From Asterias amurensis (Eukaryota; Echinodermata; Asteroidea; Forcipulatida; Asteriidae): a stretch of 64,000 bases of DNA. The translations under genes and the position numbers were made by a program. Of the stretch, positions 13,201 to 28,200 are shown piece after piece (position 1 is the stretch's first letter; every line of letters starts with the position of its first letter). The notes below the pieces were generated by a model. That model was not told the DNA's origin. It was given only the letters and a program-made list of their open reading frames with translations, and did no database searches. The stretch covers positions 24,907,332 to 24,971,331 of the forward strand of contig NC_092649.1 of assembly GCF_032118995.1 (NCBI RefSeq), in the 5' to 3' direction.

Positions 13201-16200
13201 AACCCCTTCTCTTTACGATAAGTGCACTGGGCTTGTTTACATGCGTTACACAACACATGGGACCAATGGCTTTACGTCCTATCCGAAGGACGAAGCAATG
13301 GTTACATGTAAGTGTCTTGCTTAAGGACACAAGTGCACGGCTGGGGATTTGAACCCACACTCTGCTGATCAGAAACACCAGAGTTTGTATTTGGTGCTCT
13401 TAACCGCTCGGTCACGACACTTCCCCGCATGGGAGCTTCAGTAGTAATTGATTGGACTCTTCATTTTACACAACTGTGTTTTAGTACAAACACAATCTCA
13501 ATGGTCTTGGTTCAAGTTCATCATCGGGCATCTTTTTATTTTTAAAGCGATGTGCCCTACCATGTGTCTGGTGGTCTGTGGTTCAAATCCCTAAGCGTTA
13601 TGCAATAAAAAGAGCTTAGCTATAAGTCTGTGAAAATGTTTAATCGGCTGCAACTTGCAATCAGGAGGGTTACTAGTTAGATGAGTGGTTGACATGTTAA
13701 GATACATCAGCACACAGGTTCCATTTTGTTGCATCCCTGTTGACAACACCTTGTCTTCTTTTCCGTTGCCGCTGTACTTAAGAAGCTCCAATGGACTTTG
13801 TACACAAATTTTCTTTTGGAGCACCCCAATCTTAAGAATTTCCCCTATGGAGACCTTTTCTCTTCTTGGTTTCCATAAGGTATTGAATATGAATAGACGA
13901 TGTGACCTCTGACGTCACATGAAAACCATAACATGATTTGCGTGCATACCGCCGGGCAAAACCTTTGTGTCTTGGCAGCCAGCTAGAAAGTGTATGCAAT
14001 CTTACCAGGACTACACGTCTTTTTGCCCGGCGAAACATGACGTATACAGTGTTTTGTCAACAGAGGGTGGTTTGAATGTAAACATACGTCACATCGTCTA
14101 TACACCATCATGTTATCAATTTTGTTTTAGCCTTTTTGAGAAAGACTCTGCTTGTATCAAAACGTCAGGTCATTAAATATTTTTTTTTTTGCAATTTTGT
14201 TCTTTTCTGTACACAGGGTGCAGAAGGCCCACCTGAAGATCTTATAGACTCCGAACAAATCATGCCACAAGAGTGTCGACCCCTCGAGCTCCAACTTCCA
14301 GTGTTGGGTGCTGGTCATGGTAACATCAATGGTAAGACCCTTTGTAGTATACGTTCGGACACTCACTTCAGTGAAGTACATTTTGTTTTGACAGTTTCCA
14401 ATAGGGCAGCACCGTCAGAAGGGGTGTACCACCCTCGAGTTGAAAGTTTCCGATGATCGTCAGCATTTACTACTTTGGAAGCGTCCTTTTCTCGGACATC
14501 TGCGTAGCTCATGGTGTGTTTGGTAAATAAACCTGTGAAACTCAGCTTGAAGCCGTACTTCCAGTTCTTTACTGTATGGTAACACTTGAAAGACGTTCAT
14601 TCTTTGGTTTTGTATCTTTATTGCCCATCTTTTGTTCTTTCTCTTCATCATTTTTGTGTGTGTGTATGTCACAATATGTTTTTTAATTGTTGAAATTGTT
14701 TCTCAAATGTGTGAATGTTTTGTGAGTTTTCTTTGTTTGTGTTTTTTATGTCAGTGTAGTTTTTGTTTTTCATCAGTGATTTTAAGCTGGATTTAGGTTT
14801 GAACAAAGTGTTTGTTATCCTGGCCTGTGGAATATCGGACCGCTCAAGGAAGATGTGGCCAACTGCCAACTTTTCACTTTTTATTTTATACGCTGCTTTA
14901 TTTTCAGAGACAGTTTTTGCTGTATTGGACTTGTTATAACTCCCAGCAGGTACATGTTTCTACAAAGATTCGTTTCGGGATAATTCGGGGGATTTTTTTT
15001 TGTTTTGTTAATTTGTTGCATGCGATTAAACTTGCTCGTATATCTAGCAGATGATCAACATGTGAACGGCGTTCAGTTAACCACGACCTCGGCAGGGCCA
15101 ACCGTCATGGTGCTTGATGTCCAGGCTTTACCATGGCGACCGGAAGTAGGTACGGATTAAAAAGCCTTCTCTAAGTTTTCCAACCAGACCTCAAGGTGTA
15201 CATGTATGTCTATTAGGACAGGGATCAATGTCAACTCGTGTCAGACCATTTTCTTTTGACGTGATTACAAATGGTTATAATGTGAGAAAATAGCATTACT
15301 ATCAGTGCCAACTACAGTGTTATTTGTAGCTGTTAGAAAATTAATACTTCACTTATGAAATAGTTTTTATATTGTATTAAATGAAAATACTTTTGATGGG
15401 GATTCTGTTATGTGCAATTAAGGTTCTTGTTAGCTCAAAAAGTGGAATGATTTCAACGCTTCTGTAAATTTCTTTGTAGTTAGTTCAAGGGAAATCGTCG
15501 GACCCAATTGTCTTTTTCAAATGAGCATCATCTTCTACAATCATGGCCATATCTCGTTGCCCCCCTCCCCCCTCCTGCCCCCTTTCAATGTGGCTCTCAT
15601 CGCACAGTCTTTTCATTCCCGTCAACATTGAGCGGGGGGACGGGGAGCATAATGTTGATTGTCAGGGGAAAGTGGACAGGGTATTGTAGCGTTAGGGTAT
15701 GGGTTTTTGGTGGGATTGTAGCTGTAGCCCTGGTAGGGTATTTCAGCAAAATTAGAAGCATTTAAAAAAAAAGTGACCACGTTCGTACAAAGCAAATTAT
15801 TCACCCATGAAAAATCATCCATCCCCCCCCCCAAAAAAAAAGACTCTGTATTTGCAGACGATAAAAGCAATAGCCCGAGTGAATCCGATGATGATCGGAT
15901 CTATTACGAGGATTTTGTGGTGGTAGAGGAGGAAGCTGAGTATCTAGATGATGTTATAGAGATAACCGTCATTGAGGGCGCTGGTAGCAGCGACGAATCA
16001 GAGCCATCAATTCAACAAGGTAAGAAATCTGACGGAATCAATTTTTGTTAAATTTATCGTTAAATCTGGTTTATTATAACTAGGCCTATGCATTTTGTAG
16101 CTTATTTGCTACAGATTTTTAAAAACAATCAAATGTTCGTCATTGGTAAAATTATCAAGAACCAGGCCTCGGCGGGTTTAAACCACTAGTTTAAAACCTC

Positions 16201-19200
16201 TTCACCACACATTGATTCCCTTAATAATAATCAGTCGTACTTTACTATTATCGAGGCTGAACACTATTGAAAGTACACAGAGATCAACTTGACCACTAAG
16301 AGCAAGTTCGAGTGTGCACAATGGTTAACTAAAGGTTGACCATTTTGACAAGAACCCAGGCTGGTCGACCATTGGTTGACTACTGTGGTCGACCATTTGG
16401 AACCAGCCTCGAGCCCATGGTTTCTTCACTGGTCCCAACAGCATGTTCCATTCTAACATGCGTTGAGTGCAGAGGGGAACCAGTGACACTTTAGCGAAAA
16501 TGTGGAAGGTTGACTAGACTAGCAAAAGAGTCGTTCGGGCGAGTACGTCACTGCGCATGTGCGTTGCTAGTCTGTGGTCGGCCACTGGTGGACTAAATGT
16601 GCGCACTCGAACTTGCTCCTAGTGGTACATGTAATACACCTTCCTCATTTTGTGTTTGCCTGTTCATATTGTTATGTTTTAATACAACTGAGCTAACTTT
16701 TCTGCCAACGCCTTCATTTTAAGTTTGAACTATTGAACACTTGTTCACAAAGCATGACTGTCTGTGGTTGGAATTTTCTTTACCCCTGTTAGTTAACATT
16801 AATTGAGGGATTTATGACTTATATTTCCCCCTTTTTTTTCAATCAGAACCAAAAATGTTCCCGAAACGGAAGAGCGTTGGTAGATCAATGAAAGATGCAA
16901 TTAAGAAAAGAACATCAAGATCTAATCTAGAAACACCTGGCGGCAAGATCAAGCTGGTTGCACGCATTAAGTCTTCAGGTAAGTTCTAGATTTTATAACA
17001 ATATTTCAAAGTTAGTTAAAGGCAGGGGACACAATTGGTAATTACTCAAAATGATTTTTAGCATAAAAACTTACTTGGTAATGAGTAATGGGAAGAGGTT
17101 GACAGTATAAAACATTGTGAGAAACGGCTCCCTCTGAAGTGACGTTGTTTTCGAGAGAGAAGTAATTTTCCACAAATTTGATTTTGTGACCTCAGAATTA
17201 GATTTTGAGGTTTCGAAATCAAGCAACTGATGAAAGCACACAACTTCGTGTAACAGGGGTATTTTTTCTTGCACAGTATCTTGCAACTTTGACGACCAAT
17301 TGAGCTCAAATTCTCACAGGTTTGTTATTTTATGCATATGTTGAGATACACCAAGTGAGAAGACTAGTCTTTGACAATTACCAATAGTGTCTTCTCTCCA
17401 TGGGGATCTTTTCTGAGGTGGAAACATTTTTAATGATTCACGGTTTTGATTTCAATAATTAATTGACTGAAAACAATCGTACAATAGTAGTTGATTCAAA
17501 ACAATAGACCGATCCATTAAGCTCCGCCCTATTGCGTATTGACCAATCTATAAAGTCCGACATGCGAGCACGTATGCTTGGCCCGCACGGCAGAGCTGTG
17601 CAGAATGGATTGGAGAGGCTCACATGTTCTTGCTCACACGTGCGTTGTGGGCGATGCCTAATGGATCAGTGTATTGTACAATGTGGTTGATTAATTGCTT
17701 AGCCATTAAACAAAATTTTGACAACCTTGTTTTTGTAGATAATGATGATTCGGCTAGCGACCCTGTAGGCTCAGGTGAGATTTAGTTCTATATTCCACTA
17801 AGACTCATTTGTGACCCGCTACGTGAAAATGAGTCAGATGTTGACAATTTCAAGAATTGAGTTGTATGCATGGTTGGAAGGAGCAGCAGTAATTTGGTAT
17901 ATGTCTAAGCTTTGGGGTGTGTCGCGTTGCTGAGTTACTCCCGTTTGAAATTAGCCAATACATAATTTTTTCTGAAAAACGAATTACAAGTAAAGTGATG
18001 TTTTAAACTACCATTTTGCCCGAAAGGATACAAATAAGACATAAGTATGATCACAAAATTATTGTATTTATAGCTTTATAGCTAAACTTTAAACTGTCCA
18101 TAACTTAATAATGCATTGGGCGACATCTGACTCATTTTTACGTAGCGGGTCACATTTTAAGTCGTTAATACTGCCGTTGTGATTTGTATCATGACACCAC
18201 ACTTTGCTGATTCTTATTATTCTTCTTCTTATTATTATTATTTATTCAGCCTATTCAACAATACATGACAATACAAAAATACTTCCAGATGGGCTAGGAG
18301 AAACAAAAGCAAAATAATTAACGATTAAGATTGATACACAGTTAAGGTTGATCTTGGCTCTTTGTGAAATCAGCCCAAGGATCTTTTCTTGTTTCTGAGA
18401 AGTTTTCCTCAAATAATGCATTCGTTTTTCCGAGTCAATTTAACCACTTACTGACAGTAAATTGGTTAAATTGATCCATATTAAAATGAAAATTTTTGAT
18501 AAATTACTCAATCTTCTGTGAAATAAATTCTGACCTCTGAAGTAAATTGTCCTTTCTTTATTTATTTTTTTATTTTTTCTTCACAGATTCACAAAGGGAA
18601 CCCAAATATCTTAAGCGTGTAGACAGCGTTGGTTCCAGGTTGAAGGAAGTCCTGAAAAAGAAAAAGACCAAGTCCTCCGTTTCATCAGACGTCTCGGAGA
18701 CTGGAGATGAAGACGCACAGAAGAAAGATAAAACAGGTGGGAAATGTGTAAACAATTAATAATAATAATAGTAATAACCAGTTTTTATATAGCGCTTTTC
18801 ACACCCGAAGGGCGTCTTAAAGACAGTGGACACTATTGGTTATTACTTAAAATAATTATTAGCCTAAAACCTTACTTGGTAACGAGTAAAGGGGAGAGGT
18901 TGATAGTACAAAAAATTGTGAGAAACGGCCCCGTCTGAAGTGACGTAGTTTTCGAGAAAGTTTTCCACTACTTTGATAAGACTGGTTTTTGAGAATTACC
19001 AATAGTGTCCAGGGTTTTTAAAGCCCTTCCAACATTATTACCCTGCCACGACCACTACATAAATAGTCCAGACTACTGCAAAAATAGTTGCAACTACCTC
19101 TTCGGTGAACCAATTGTGTCACTCAAAACTAGTCACGGCAACATAATTAACTTACAAAACACAATCAAACATCAGTGACACAATCTTTCAATCCTTTCAG

Positions 19201-22200
19201 CATGAGTTTTACTATATTGCGCCTGCGGTAAACATTTTGCTGCATTGCATCTTAGAATTTAAAATAAGTCGTGACTATTTTAGGTGCGACTAGTCGGGTA
19301 GTAAATTTTACTTCACTAGTCCCCCAGGCTTACTCATGATGTGATGCACTGGTGAAACAAGGAACGTAACCAAAATATCTGAATTGCATTGCAACTATGC
19401 AGGCACGTACTAGTGTGGTAGCGTAATCGAACATTTCTCATATCACTTGTGTGATAACACATGTATTACAACATTGGCAAGGCTTGTACGTTTTGAGTTA
19501 TTGACACTGTTTGACAAGGTATGGGGACAATGTAGTTTGGCACACCACATGTAACCATTCTACCTAAGCTACATGTGATCCTTGCATTTTAACTCATAAG
19601 TTTTTCCAATAATCTTTTCTTGTGTGTCTTTCTCAATGACTCAAAACCCAAACAGATAAAAAAGAGGCGTTCAAATTGTCGAAACGACTAAACCTTTCTA
19701 AGGTCATACGAAGCGGAAAAGCAAAAAGAGGTTCAGAGAGTGATGGAAATGGTGAGTTCAAAAAGTTTCAGGAATTATGGGCAGTGGACACTATTGGTAA
19801 TAACTCTAAATAATTATCAGTATAAAACCTTACTTGCTAACGAGTAATGGGGAGAGGTTGATAGTATAAAATATTGTGAGAAACAGCTCCCTCTGAAGTG
19901 ACTTAGTTTTCGAGAAAGAAGTAATTTTCTACAAATTTGATTTTGAGACTTCAGAATTACATTTTGAGGTCGCGAAATCAAGTATATGAAAGGATACAGC
20001 TTCGTGTGACAGTTTTTTCTTTCATTACTATCTTGCAACTTCGACGAACAGTTTAACCAAATTTGTTAGGCATTTGTTGAGATACACCAAGTGAGAAGAC
20101 TGGTCTTTGACGATTACCAAAAGTGACCAGTGTCTTTAAATGAATGATTTCTTCTTTATCTGATAGTGTATTCATTTCTGAAGAAAACGACTTTTAGTGA
20201 AATATGTGGTTGTCATATTTGTGTTTTTGTTTTTTCCTTCTTTCTTAGGCAAAGATTTTGAAGTGAATGCAGGTTCGTCCAATGTCTCGCACAAAAGAGG
20301 TTGGGTTTCACATTTCCTGGTTATAAAAATACCTTTTAGATAGATGTACAAGTTAGGGACAAAATTGTGAAATTTTTTAAGTTTTAGCATAGGATCCGTG
20401 TTTGAAAATTGGGGTGACTTTTTGGACACTAGGTGGCAGCAGACTTGCCAGGTAAATCCACTAATCTAGGTAGTATGCTCATGCACAAGCAATGAAAATT
20501 TACCTGGCAAGTCTGCTGCTATCGAGCGTTCCAAAGTTTCACATAAGATTAACATTATCCGAGCAGAAAAATGCTCATCAGATTTTATACAAAGGGAGGA
20601 AGACGCCAGCATCTCGTTAACTACCATTTTATATATTTGTCTGTGAATTCTGAAAAAAGAGACCTTTCCAAAGACGTCATACACTATTGTTGAATAGGCG
20701 AGCTATATATTGAATAAGCGAGCGACCCCAAAAGTAGGGCGGGATATCTCTTTTGTAGAACGATGGTATGTTATCTGGAGGTCGTTTGTTCAAGTCCCAC
20801 TCCTGTAAATTTTTCTTTGTTTAAACCCAAAGCTTAACGTTAAATGTGGTAAAGATAGACTCATATCTTTTAATACAATTTGGAAGGATACCCTCATTCT
20901 TGATGCAGGTCATTTTTGCTTATTGAATTGTTTGACCAAAGATACACAGCACATCTAATTTTCATTCATAAAATGTTTTACAAATTACCAATTTTTTCAG
21001 GAAACATTAATGATGTTTATAAAGACATTCCATTTGGATTCGATACTGACTTCGGACTTGACTTTGGAGGTGACAAATTTTTTACAATTTCTAAATGCAC
21101 TTTCGGTGTCCCCTACTATTCTTGTACACCAGTGTTAATTCATAGAAGTTTCTATGTAAATATTCATGTTTTAATGTGTAATAACTTGTGTATATATGTG
21201 TATTCATGTCTGTCTTAACTGTGTTAGAAAGTGTGAAAAGGAAGAGGGAATTGTTAACTCAAATGTTTTTGTCAAACCTAAAAATTATCCCTAATGGAAA
21301 TTTAACATTTATAAAAAAACAACATAGTGAACTAAATGTTTCTAATATTACAAAAAGTGTTTTTGGTAGAGGGTTTTTTAAATATTGCCAGTCAAAAGAC
21401 ATTTAAGTCTTGCGATGATTGCAAACTGTTGTATTCTACATGTAGCTTGACTTTGTAATCGTTATCTAACATTACTCACCTGGTTTTTTTTGTTGTAACA
21501 ATTGGTTGAATATTGGTTGAAATGGATTTAAATTTGCAGCAGTGAACAGCCTCAACCTGAGTACACAATATTTTTTGTGTCCAGTTTAAAAACCACTAAT
21601 GTCACAGTGTTTTTTAATCAATTAACAATTACAGTGTCTATTCTTGAGTTTGTCAAATTACAAGATTTACAAAGATTTCCTGTTGTTTATTTGGTGTCTT
21701 TGATACAAAAAAAGTACCCATAATTCTGGCTGTGCACAGCATCTTTACGAAAAGGCAAATATAGGAGTGTGTGTATTTCTTTATTTCAATGCCACTTCTT
21801 TTGACATCTCTGACATGAAGCCATGCAATTCAGAATGATTTACATCACCTTTTACCAGTAATGAAGAATCTGGTTTCCTGTACTATACTTATTGACAGAT
21901 ACAGCAAAATATCAAAAATAGCACACAAAATTGTTCAACTCAATGATGTCATTTGAAGACCAGGGGTCAATTTCACAAAGAGTTAGGACTAGTCCTAACT
22001 TAGGACGTACATCAAAAATGTACAGCTAGTCCTAAGTTAGGACGAGTAACTGGTCCTAACTCGAGATAAGACTAGTCCTAACTCTTTGTGAAACCCACCC
22101 CTGGCCTCAATTACATAAAGGACGGTACTTGGTCACAACAATGTATGCTTACCAGAATAGGGTTACCAACCAAACTACCATGTCACATGGTCTCCTGCTA

Positions 22201-25200
22201 TTTTTCCCGAGGAGAGAGTTTTTTCAGCTCAGTGAAATTGAACTCAAGTCCATTATCTTTACAATTATAACTGTGTGTTGATTAACAGTGAAATAAAACA
22301 GACTTGTTTAACTATTGATAAAGGAATCGCCTTTTATTTAATAGTGGTCACACCCCCCCCCCCCCAAGTTATCCAAGTTAACACTAATGTTTGCTTTAGG
22401 GCCTCTTTCTTCCCACTTTGTTTTATTCAAGCTTCAAATCGTCACACAAAGATATTGTCAAACTGTGTTCCCTTTCATGCCAATCTTTAGTTCTAACTAC
22501 CACTGGATTATTATAACATAATATTGTATCCTCTTTTCACCCTGTTAAACATTCTAATCAATTTACACAAATCTCAGCAGGTTCTGGTGACATGGACGAT
22601 GCAGCTGGGGATTGTTCATGTGGAGTTATTGACCAACGTTTTGTTTTAACTTGGGGTATTTTCTTTAAAACCTTAACAAACTTGTTGTTCTTATTGATGT
22701 TCAGTTTTAATGCACTTTCTAGTTTGAAAATAGCACAGGACTGATCAAGTTACTAATTAAAAAGTCGATAAGTTTTACATTTGCAGGTTGTACACGTAAC
22801 TTACATATTATAGAGAGCAGTTTCACAATGCATTGTTTTTAATTTCCAACTAGCCACCCAGCTAGCCTCGCTTTTGTGTATACAAAAAAAGTCCCTTTTT
22901 TTAGCAGGATGCTTGGTGTAAAATGGACAAACAAAATATGTGTGTCGAACATTTCAGACAATGGTTATTTAAACAAAATTTTAAATTTTCATAGAAAAGA
23001 TTAATGTTCAAAAATACTCTTTAGGTGCCATTATTTATGGGAATGATTTGTGCGGTGTGCATTATATCAACATAATAACAAATGTTGGCTTCAGTAGTTT
23101 TGGGGTGCATTTTTTCCTGTGTTAAATTAAAACATGTTGATTAATATTTGATGAAGGTAAACCAGGTGAGAATGGCCACCCAAGTGAGAACGATGATTTC
23201 ATTGAGGAAGTTATTGGCATGGAGCAGGTTAAACCTGTTGAAGCAGGTGAGGGGCCCAATTGCGGAGCAATCTTAAAAATCGTTAAAGATTCTATTGATA
23301 GCAATCTCGTATATCAGTTCAGCTTTCAGCTGATTTCAACTTTCTCTTTTATAAACTTCTCTTAATATTTATGCATGAGGTACGTCACAATGCTAACTCA
23401 AAACGAGGCTATAGGCGCAGCCACTGCAAGTGATGGGGGACGTGCGCCTCATTTTGGGTAAGGATTATGATGTCATGCATAAATATTAAGAGAGGCGTAT
23501 AACAGTACTATCGAAAACCAGAAAACACTGTACAATGTTAGGTGTGGTTGACCATTTCCTCTCTTTGTTCTCTTTGTACATTATTGAGAGACATACAAAA
23601 GTAATGTTTTTTACAGAAACCTCATTTTGGTTACGAGCAATAAAAATGCCTTCTACAAAAAGGAAATGGAATAATTATACTCTAGATTTAAAAATTCTCA
23701 AAATTATTTAAATAAAACAGAATTGTAGATTTCAGTTCTTAAAACTGCATGTTCTTAGTAAAAATTCCAAACTGGTCGGAAGTATGGGACCAGCAGTTAA
23801 ACTCTGTGTGATGTCACTACACAGTTACTCCAACATTCAAAAGCAGACAATTTGCATCATCACATAGTTAATCCACCATTCAAAGCCAGACAGTTTTCAT
23901 ATTCTCTAAGTATAAACAAAATACAAGTGTTTAAACAACGGCCGTTTAAGAACTCGTCGCTACCCTTTTATTCCCCTAGTTGTAAGTTCATTAAGTATTT
24001 ACAATTGAGGCTAAGCTAGCTCTGTAATTTCATGGACAGGAGTAAGCTTTGGAGCTTTTGAGGATGAGCCAGGCTCTCGGGACAAAGATGCGGAGAACAA
24101 AGATGACGCAGGTGAACACTTTGGTGGAGTTTTTCATTCTTCTGACTTACAAATTTATCAACATTTAAAGACACTAGACACTATGGGCAGTTTTGAGTTA
24201 TTGCCAATAGTGTCCATTGCCTTTAAATTTAACATACTACCATGAAACCTCTAAATAAATGCTTAAAAAATTATGATTTTAATGGTAGATGAATTTGTTT
24301 CAAACATTTGGTAGATATTTTAATTATTCTGACATAAATATTGATTAACATTTAATTTTTAACATACTGCCATGAAAACAAAATCTCTCAAAGAACCCCT
24401 CACAATTTGGTATTTAAAAAAATAACAATACAATAATGCGTATTTATTTTAAGCGCTATTTCATTTAGGTTGCAGCGCTTTAGCAAGCATCATACCTCAT
24501 CGGATAAAAAGAACATTCCAGAAAAGGGGGGGGGGATGAAAAGGGGTAAAACAAAAACATAAAAAAACTACTGTGAATTTGAAAGTAAAAGTGTAACTAA
24601 AACCTAAGGCTTTTCATTTCCATCAAAATTATTGACGTGAATTTTTGTGTGCAATGATAAATCAATACATCCAGTAAATTAACTAAATAGGTGAACGATT
24701 ACAAATGACACTTTGCGTAAACATCTTGTCAACAGCAGAGCCAACCTCGCCTAGCTTTGCGATGGGCTTTTTTCAAAAGGTCACGGAGCCCTTCCGAAGG
24801 TTGGGCGATCGTTTCGGGGAAAAGGGTGACAAGGATGACAAGGATAAAGGGCCCAGTGACGACTGGGATTTTGCCTTGGATTTGGAAGGGGATGTTGGAA
24901 AAATTGACGGTGAGCAGTGGTGTATGGATGATAAAGCGTTTATCTATTGATGCCTTGCTTGTAATCACTTCATCATTGCAAAGGACTACTGTTGGCTCAT
25001 CATATGTGGAAAGGCCATTCACTCATTCACACTGTCCTTTAGTTATACTATGACTTGATTAACAGTTTACTCTTAAATTGGGTTTCGTTTCTTCTGCACT
25101 CACCGCATTGATAAACCATGGGATTAGATCGTTGCATGCGAATCTGAAGCAGCTTAGTGGTAGACATTTGATGAAACACAATATTCTCTTGTATTGAACA

Positions 25201-28200
25201 TTCTTCTGTTTTAAGGTTCTTGGCGGGATATTAATTTGTATTTTTATTTTATTTGAGGAAAAATAATCCATCACTTTTGTTAATCAGTGTATATTTGATT
25301 TGCGGTAATGCCATTGGATAGTTTTTACTTTACCGTGTTTCATTTACAAATTTTGGTTGTGAACTCAAGGATTACTGTACTTGGCCAAGAACCCCATGGA
25401 TAGAAGACAAGGAAGGACGTTTTAGATTTAAATGAAGAGGAAAACCTCGGATAACTATTCAGGGGACAACCCACACAGCTAGTTGGGGGCCTGAGAACCA
25501 GTGTCCTAGATGTGAAAGCTCAGAAGAAAAACCACTACGCCAAACCGGCTGTCCTAAGTTGCTCTTGCAAGAGCACTCTACCCATCAACTATCACATGGT
25601 GTTCACTGCATATAATAATATACATTGATACCTCACCATGAAATTCCTTTAAAGGCAGTGGACACTATTGGTAATTACTAAAAAAAAACCAGCTGTCCAA
25701 AGTTGTTCTTGCGAGAACAATAGTAATAATAATAATAATAACAAGACTTGTAATGTGCACGTATCCACCCTAGTGGGTGTTCAAGGCGCAGTAAAAAACC
25801 AACAACAACAAAAAGAAAGAAAAACAAAGAAAAGCAGACACAAAAAAATTATTCCTTGAAAACCTGTGACATAAGATAAGTTTTGAGAAGAGATTTGAAT
25901 GTTGTGGTACAAAAACAAGATCTAAGATTAAGTGGTAAAGAGTTCCAGATGCGTGGCGCGGCTGAAGAAAAAGACCTGTCACCCCATGAGTGTCGAGAAT
26001 TGGGTTCAATGAGAAGAAGCATGGAAATTGATCGAAGATTTCTTGATTTCAATCTATTCTACCCATCAACTATCAAATGGTGTTCACTGCAAATCAAATA
26101 ATAATACACACTGGTACATTACCATGCAATTCCTTTAAAATCTATACTTTGTTAATCCTCAGAAACTAATAAAATAATTTATTTTATCTCTTAACTATTT
26201 AGTGAGTTGCTGAGTGCTGTCAGTGACTGCTTATTTTAGGGTCATGTCATTCTTGGTCAAACATTTCTACAGTAGTTACGTGCCATTTGTTGATTACAAG
26301 GTGGTACGGTAGTGTTTAAATCCCACATTGTACGCCAGTTGTGTAAAATACAAGGTGTAAGGATTGCTAACACCGCACCAAGTCGTGTATAAGCGCACCG
26401 TTTGGTTTGTGACAGGTTTTCTAACCAGATATTTATTAATCTGTCGTAAAAATTTACCGTCGTTTTTCTTTCAGGTGCTTTCCTTCCGCCAGAATTCATT
26501 GTGTAATAATTGCTGGGTAGTGTTTTTACCCCACACTTTTGATTGATCGTTCAAATGAGTTTGATTGGGGAATTTACAAATTGGCTCACATTAACATGAT
26601 GTTGTACTCTTGTAAATGCTTTTAAAACTACAGTCACATGCTTTGATTTTGAAAGGGCAAGGGCACCAAGGCATTTTTTCCTTGGTAAAGGGGAAACTAT
26701 GAGAAAATTGTAAATTTCTACTGGAGCTTTTCAAGGGCACAAAGGCGATGACCAGGGGCAACAGAGACAATCACCTCTGTTGCCTATATGAAATATAAGG
26801 CCTGCCTGCAGTCACAAACCGGTTATCTTTAGTTCACTTGAATGATCAGTCAGTTAAACTAGAAATTGAACACCCAATCGATAGTGACAACCTGTTTTTT
26901 CACATTAGCACTTTTCTTTTTCACAGAGGTAGCGCTGCGGCAACTGCTAACACTATTCATCACTTGCTTTGAAGCAACTGCCCCGTTAATTTGCTCACTA
27001 ATTATGGAAGTTGTATTTTACTTTTCAAATATTGTTGACCTAAAATTTCACTTTGTATGCGAATGATCCATGACTATCTTTTAGATGAAGGGAAACCAAG
27101 GAAGAATGGCGGACCTAACGATAGTGGGGATGAGATTGAAGAGATTATCGGTAAACAGGAAACAAAGCCTGTCGAGGCAGGTGAGGCAATTGGATGTATT
27201 GAACAAAACAAGTCCAAAATGGCGGCCATTTTTAAATCCAAGATGGTGAAGTTTCCGGTAGCCCTTAGAGTAAAAATGTTTGTATTGTGTTACTTTAACA
27301 ATGGGCCAAGTTTCATGCTTTTAAGAGAAAGTGCACAATTTAGCAGCTGAATCGCCCCACTACAGATGAAAACGAAAACTAAAAATGAAACGAGTGCGAC
27401 CATAAATATTAAGTATTTACGTTATTTCCTGGCATAGTTTGATTACAGCCATTCTGGGCTTTTCACTTACAAAGATATTGGCAAATTAGGGGAGAACACC
27501 AACATTAGGGCTACATAGCTCAGTTGGTTAAACGCCAGCGCAATAATCCGTAGGTCCTTGGTTCAAATCCCTTACTAAAGGCACTCGAGCCTTAATTATA
27601 TATTGTGTTAATTAGCCTTCAGTCTTAAATTTGCATTAAAGTTGTTACGCCTGTACTTTTAACCTTCTCCAAAAGAAGTTATTTCAAGTCAGAAGAGTCG
27701 CTCAACAAGAGTTAATTTAATCGTATGTGTTATAAACTGAACTGTTACGATTTGAATTTTTTTATATATTTTTTAAGAATGCATTAATCTTAAGTAGAAT
27801 CCACGTTATAATTTAAGCAGAGGCACTGATTCTAATAGCGTTAACTGTCTATTTTGTTGGTGTTTAGGAGTCAACTTCGGTGCATTTGTGGATACTCCAG
27901 AGGACGAGGGGGCTACCCCTGATGATGACGCAGGTGAATTGCAATTCACTAACGAACTATAATCATGTTTTTTATTCATTTTTTTGGGTCCTTTTTTTAA
28001 TACAAATTCTTGTGGGTTTTTTTTCCGGATAAGTTATTCATAGAGACTCATACTTTGAGTTGATCAAGAGCCACGAAACAAGAATACTACGCCTTGTTAA
28101 TTGTTCCCGGGGATTCCATTTGGATATGTTGCCCGATTAGGGTACTTCTTATTTTGAATGAGATTGAATAATCAAAATCTCTGCAAGGACAAATATATAT

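Larger units (their letters stand above)
1225..14216 (+). other. 13-kb filamin intron between repeat 15 and hinge 1
   Basis: No exon with convincing splice sites and filamin similarity was found. The intron holds MITEs, SINEs and several tandem duplications, listed separately. Long stretches such as 3400-5450, 8300-10650 and 12140-12900 show nothing I recognise apart from poly-C and poly-T runs. Confidence 0.6.

Noticed and set aside
25883..26101. 72-codon + strand frame as a gene
   Set aside because: It is antisense to a LINE polymerase tail on the - strand.
27506..27600. Functional tRNA gene
   Set aside because: A and B boxes are present but the acceptor stem does not pair, and similar tRNA-headed SINEs are common here.
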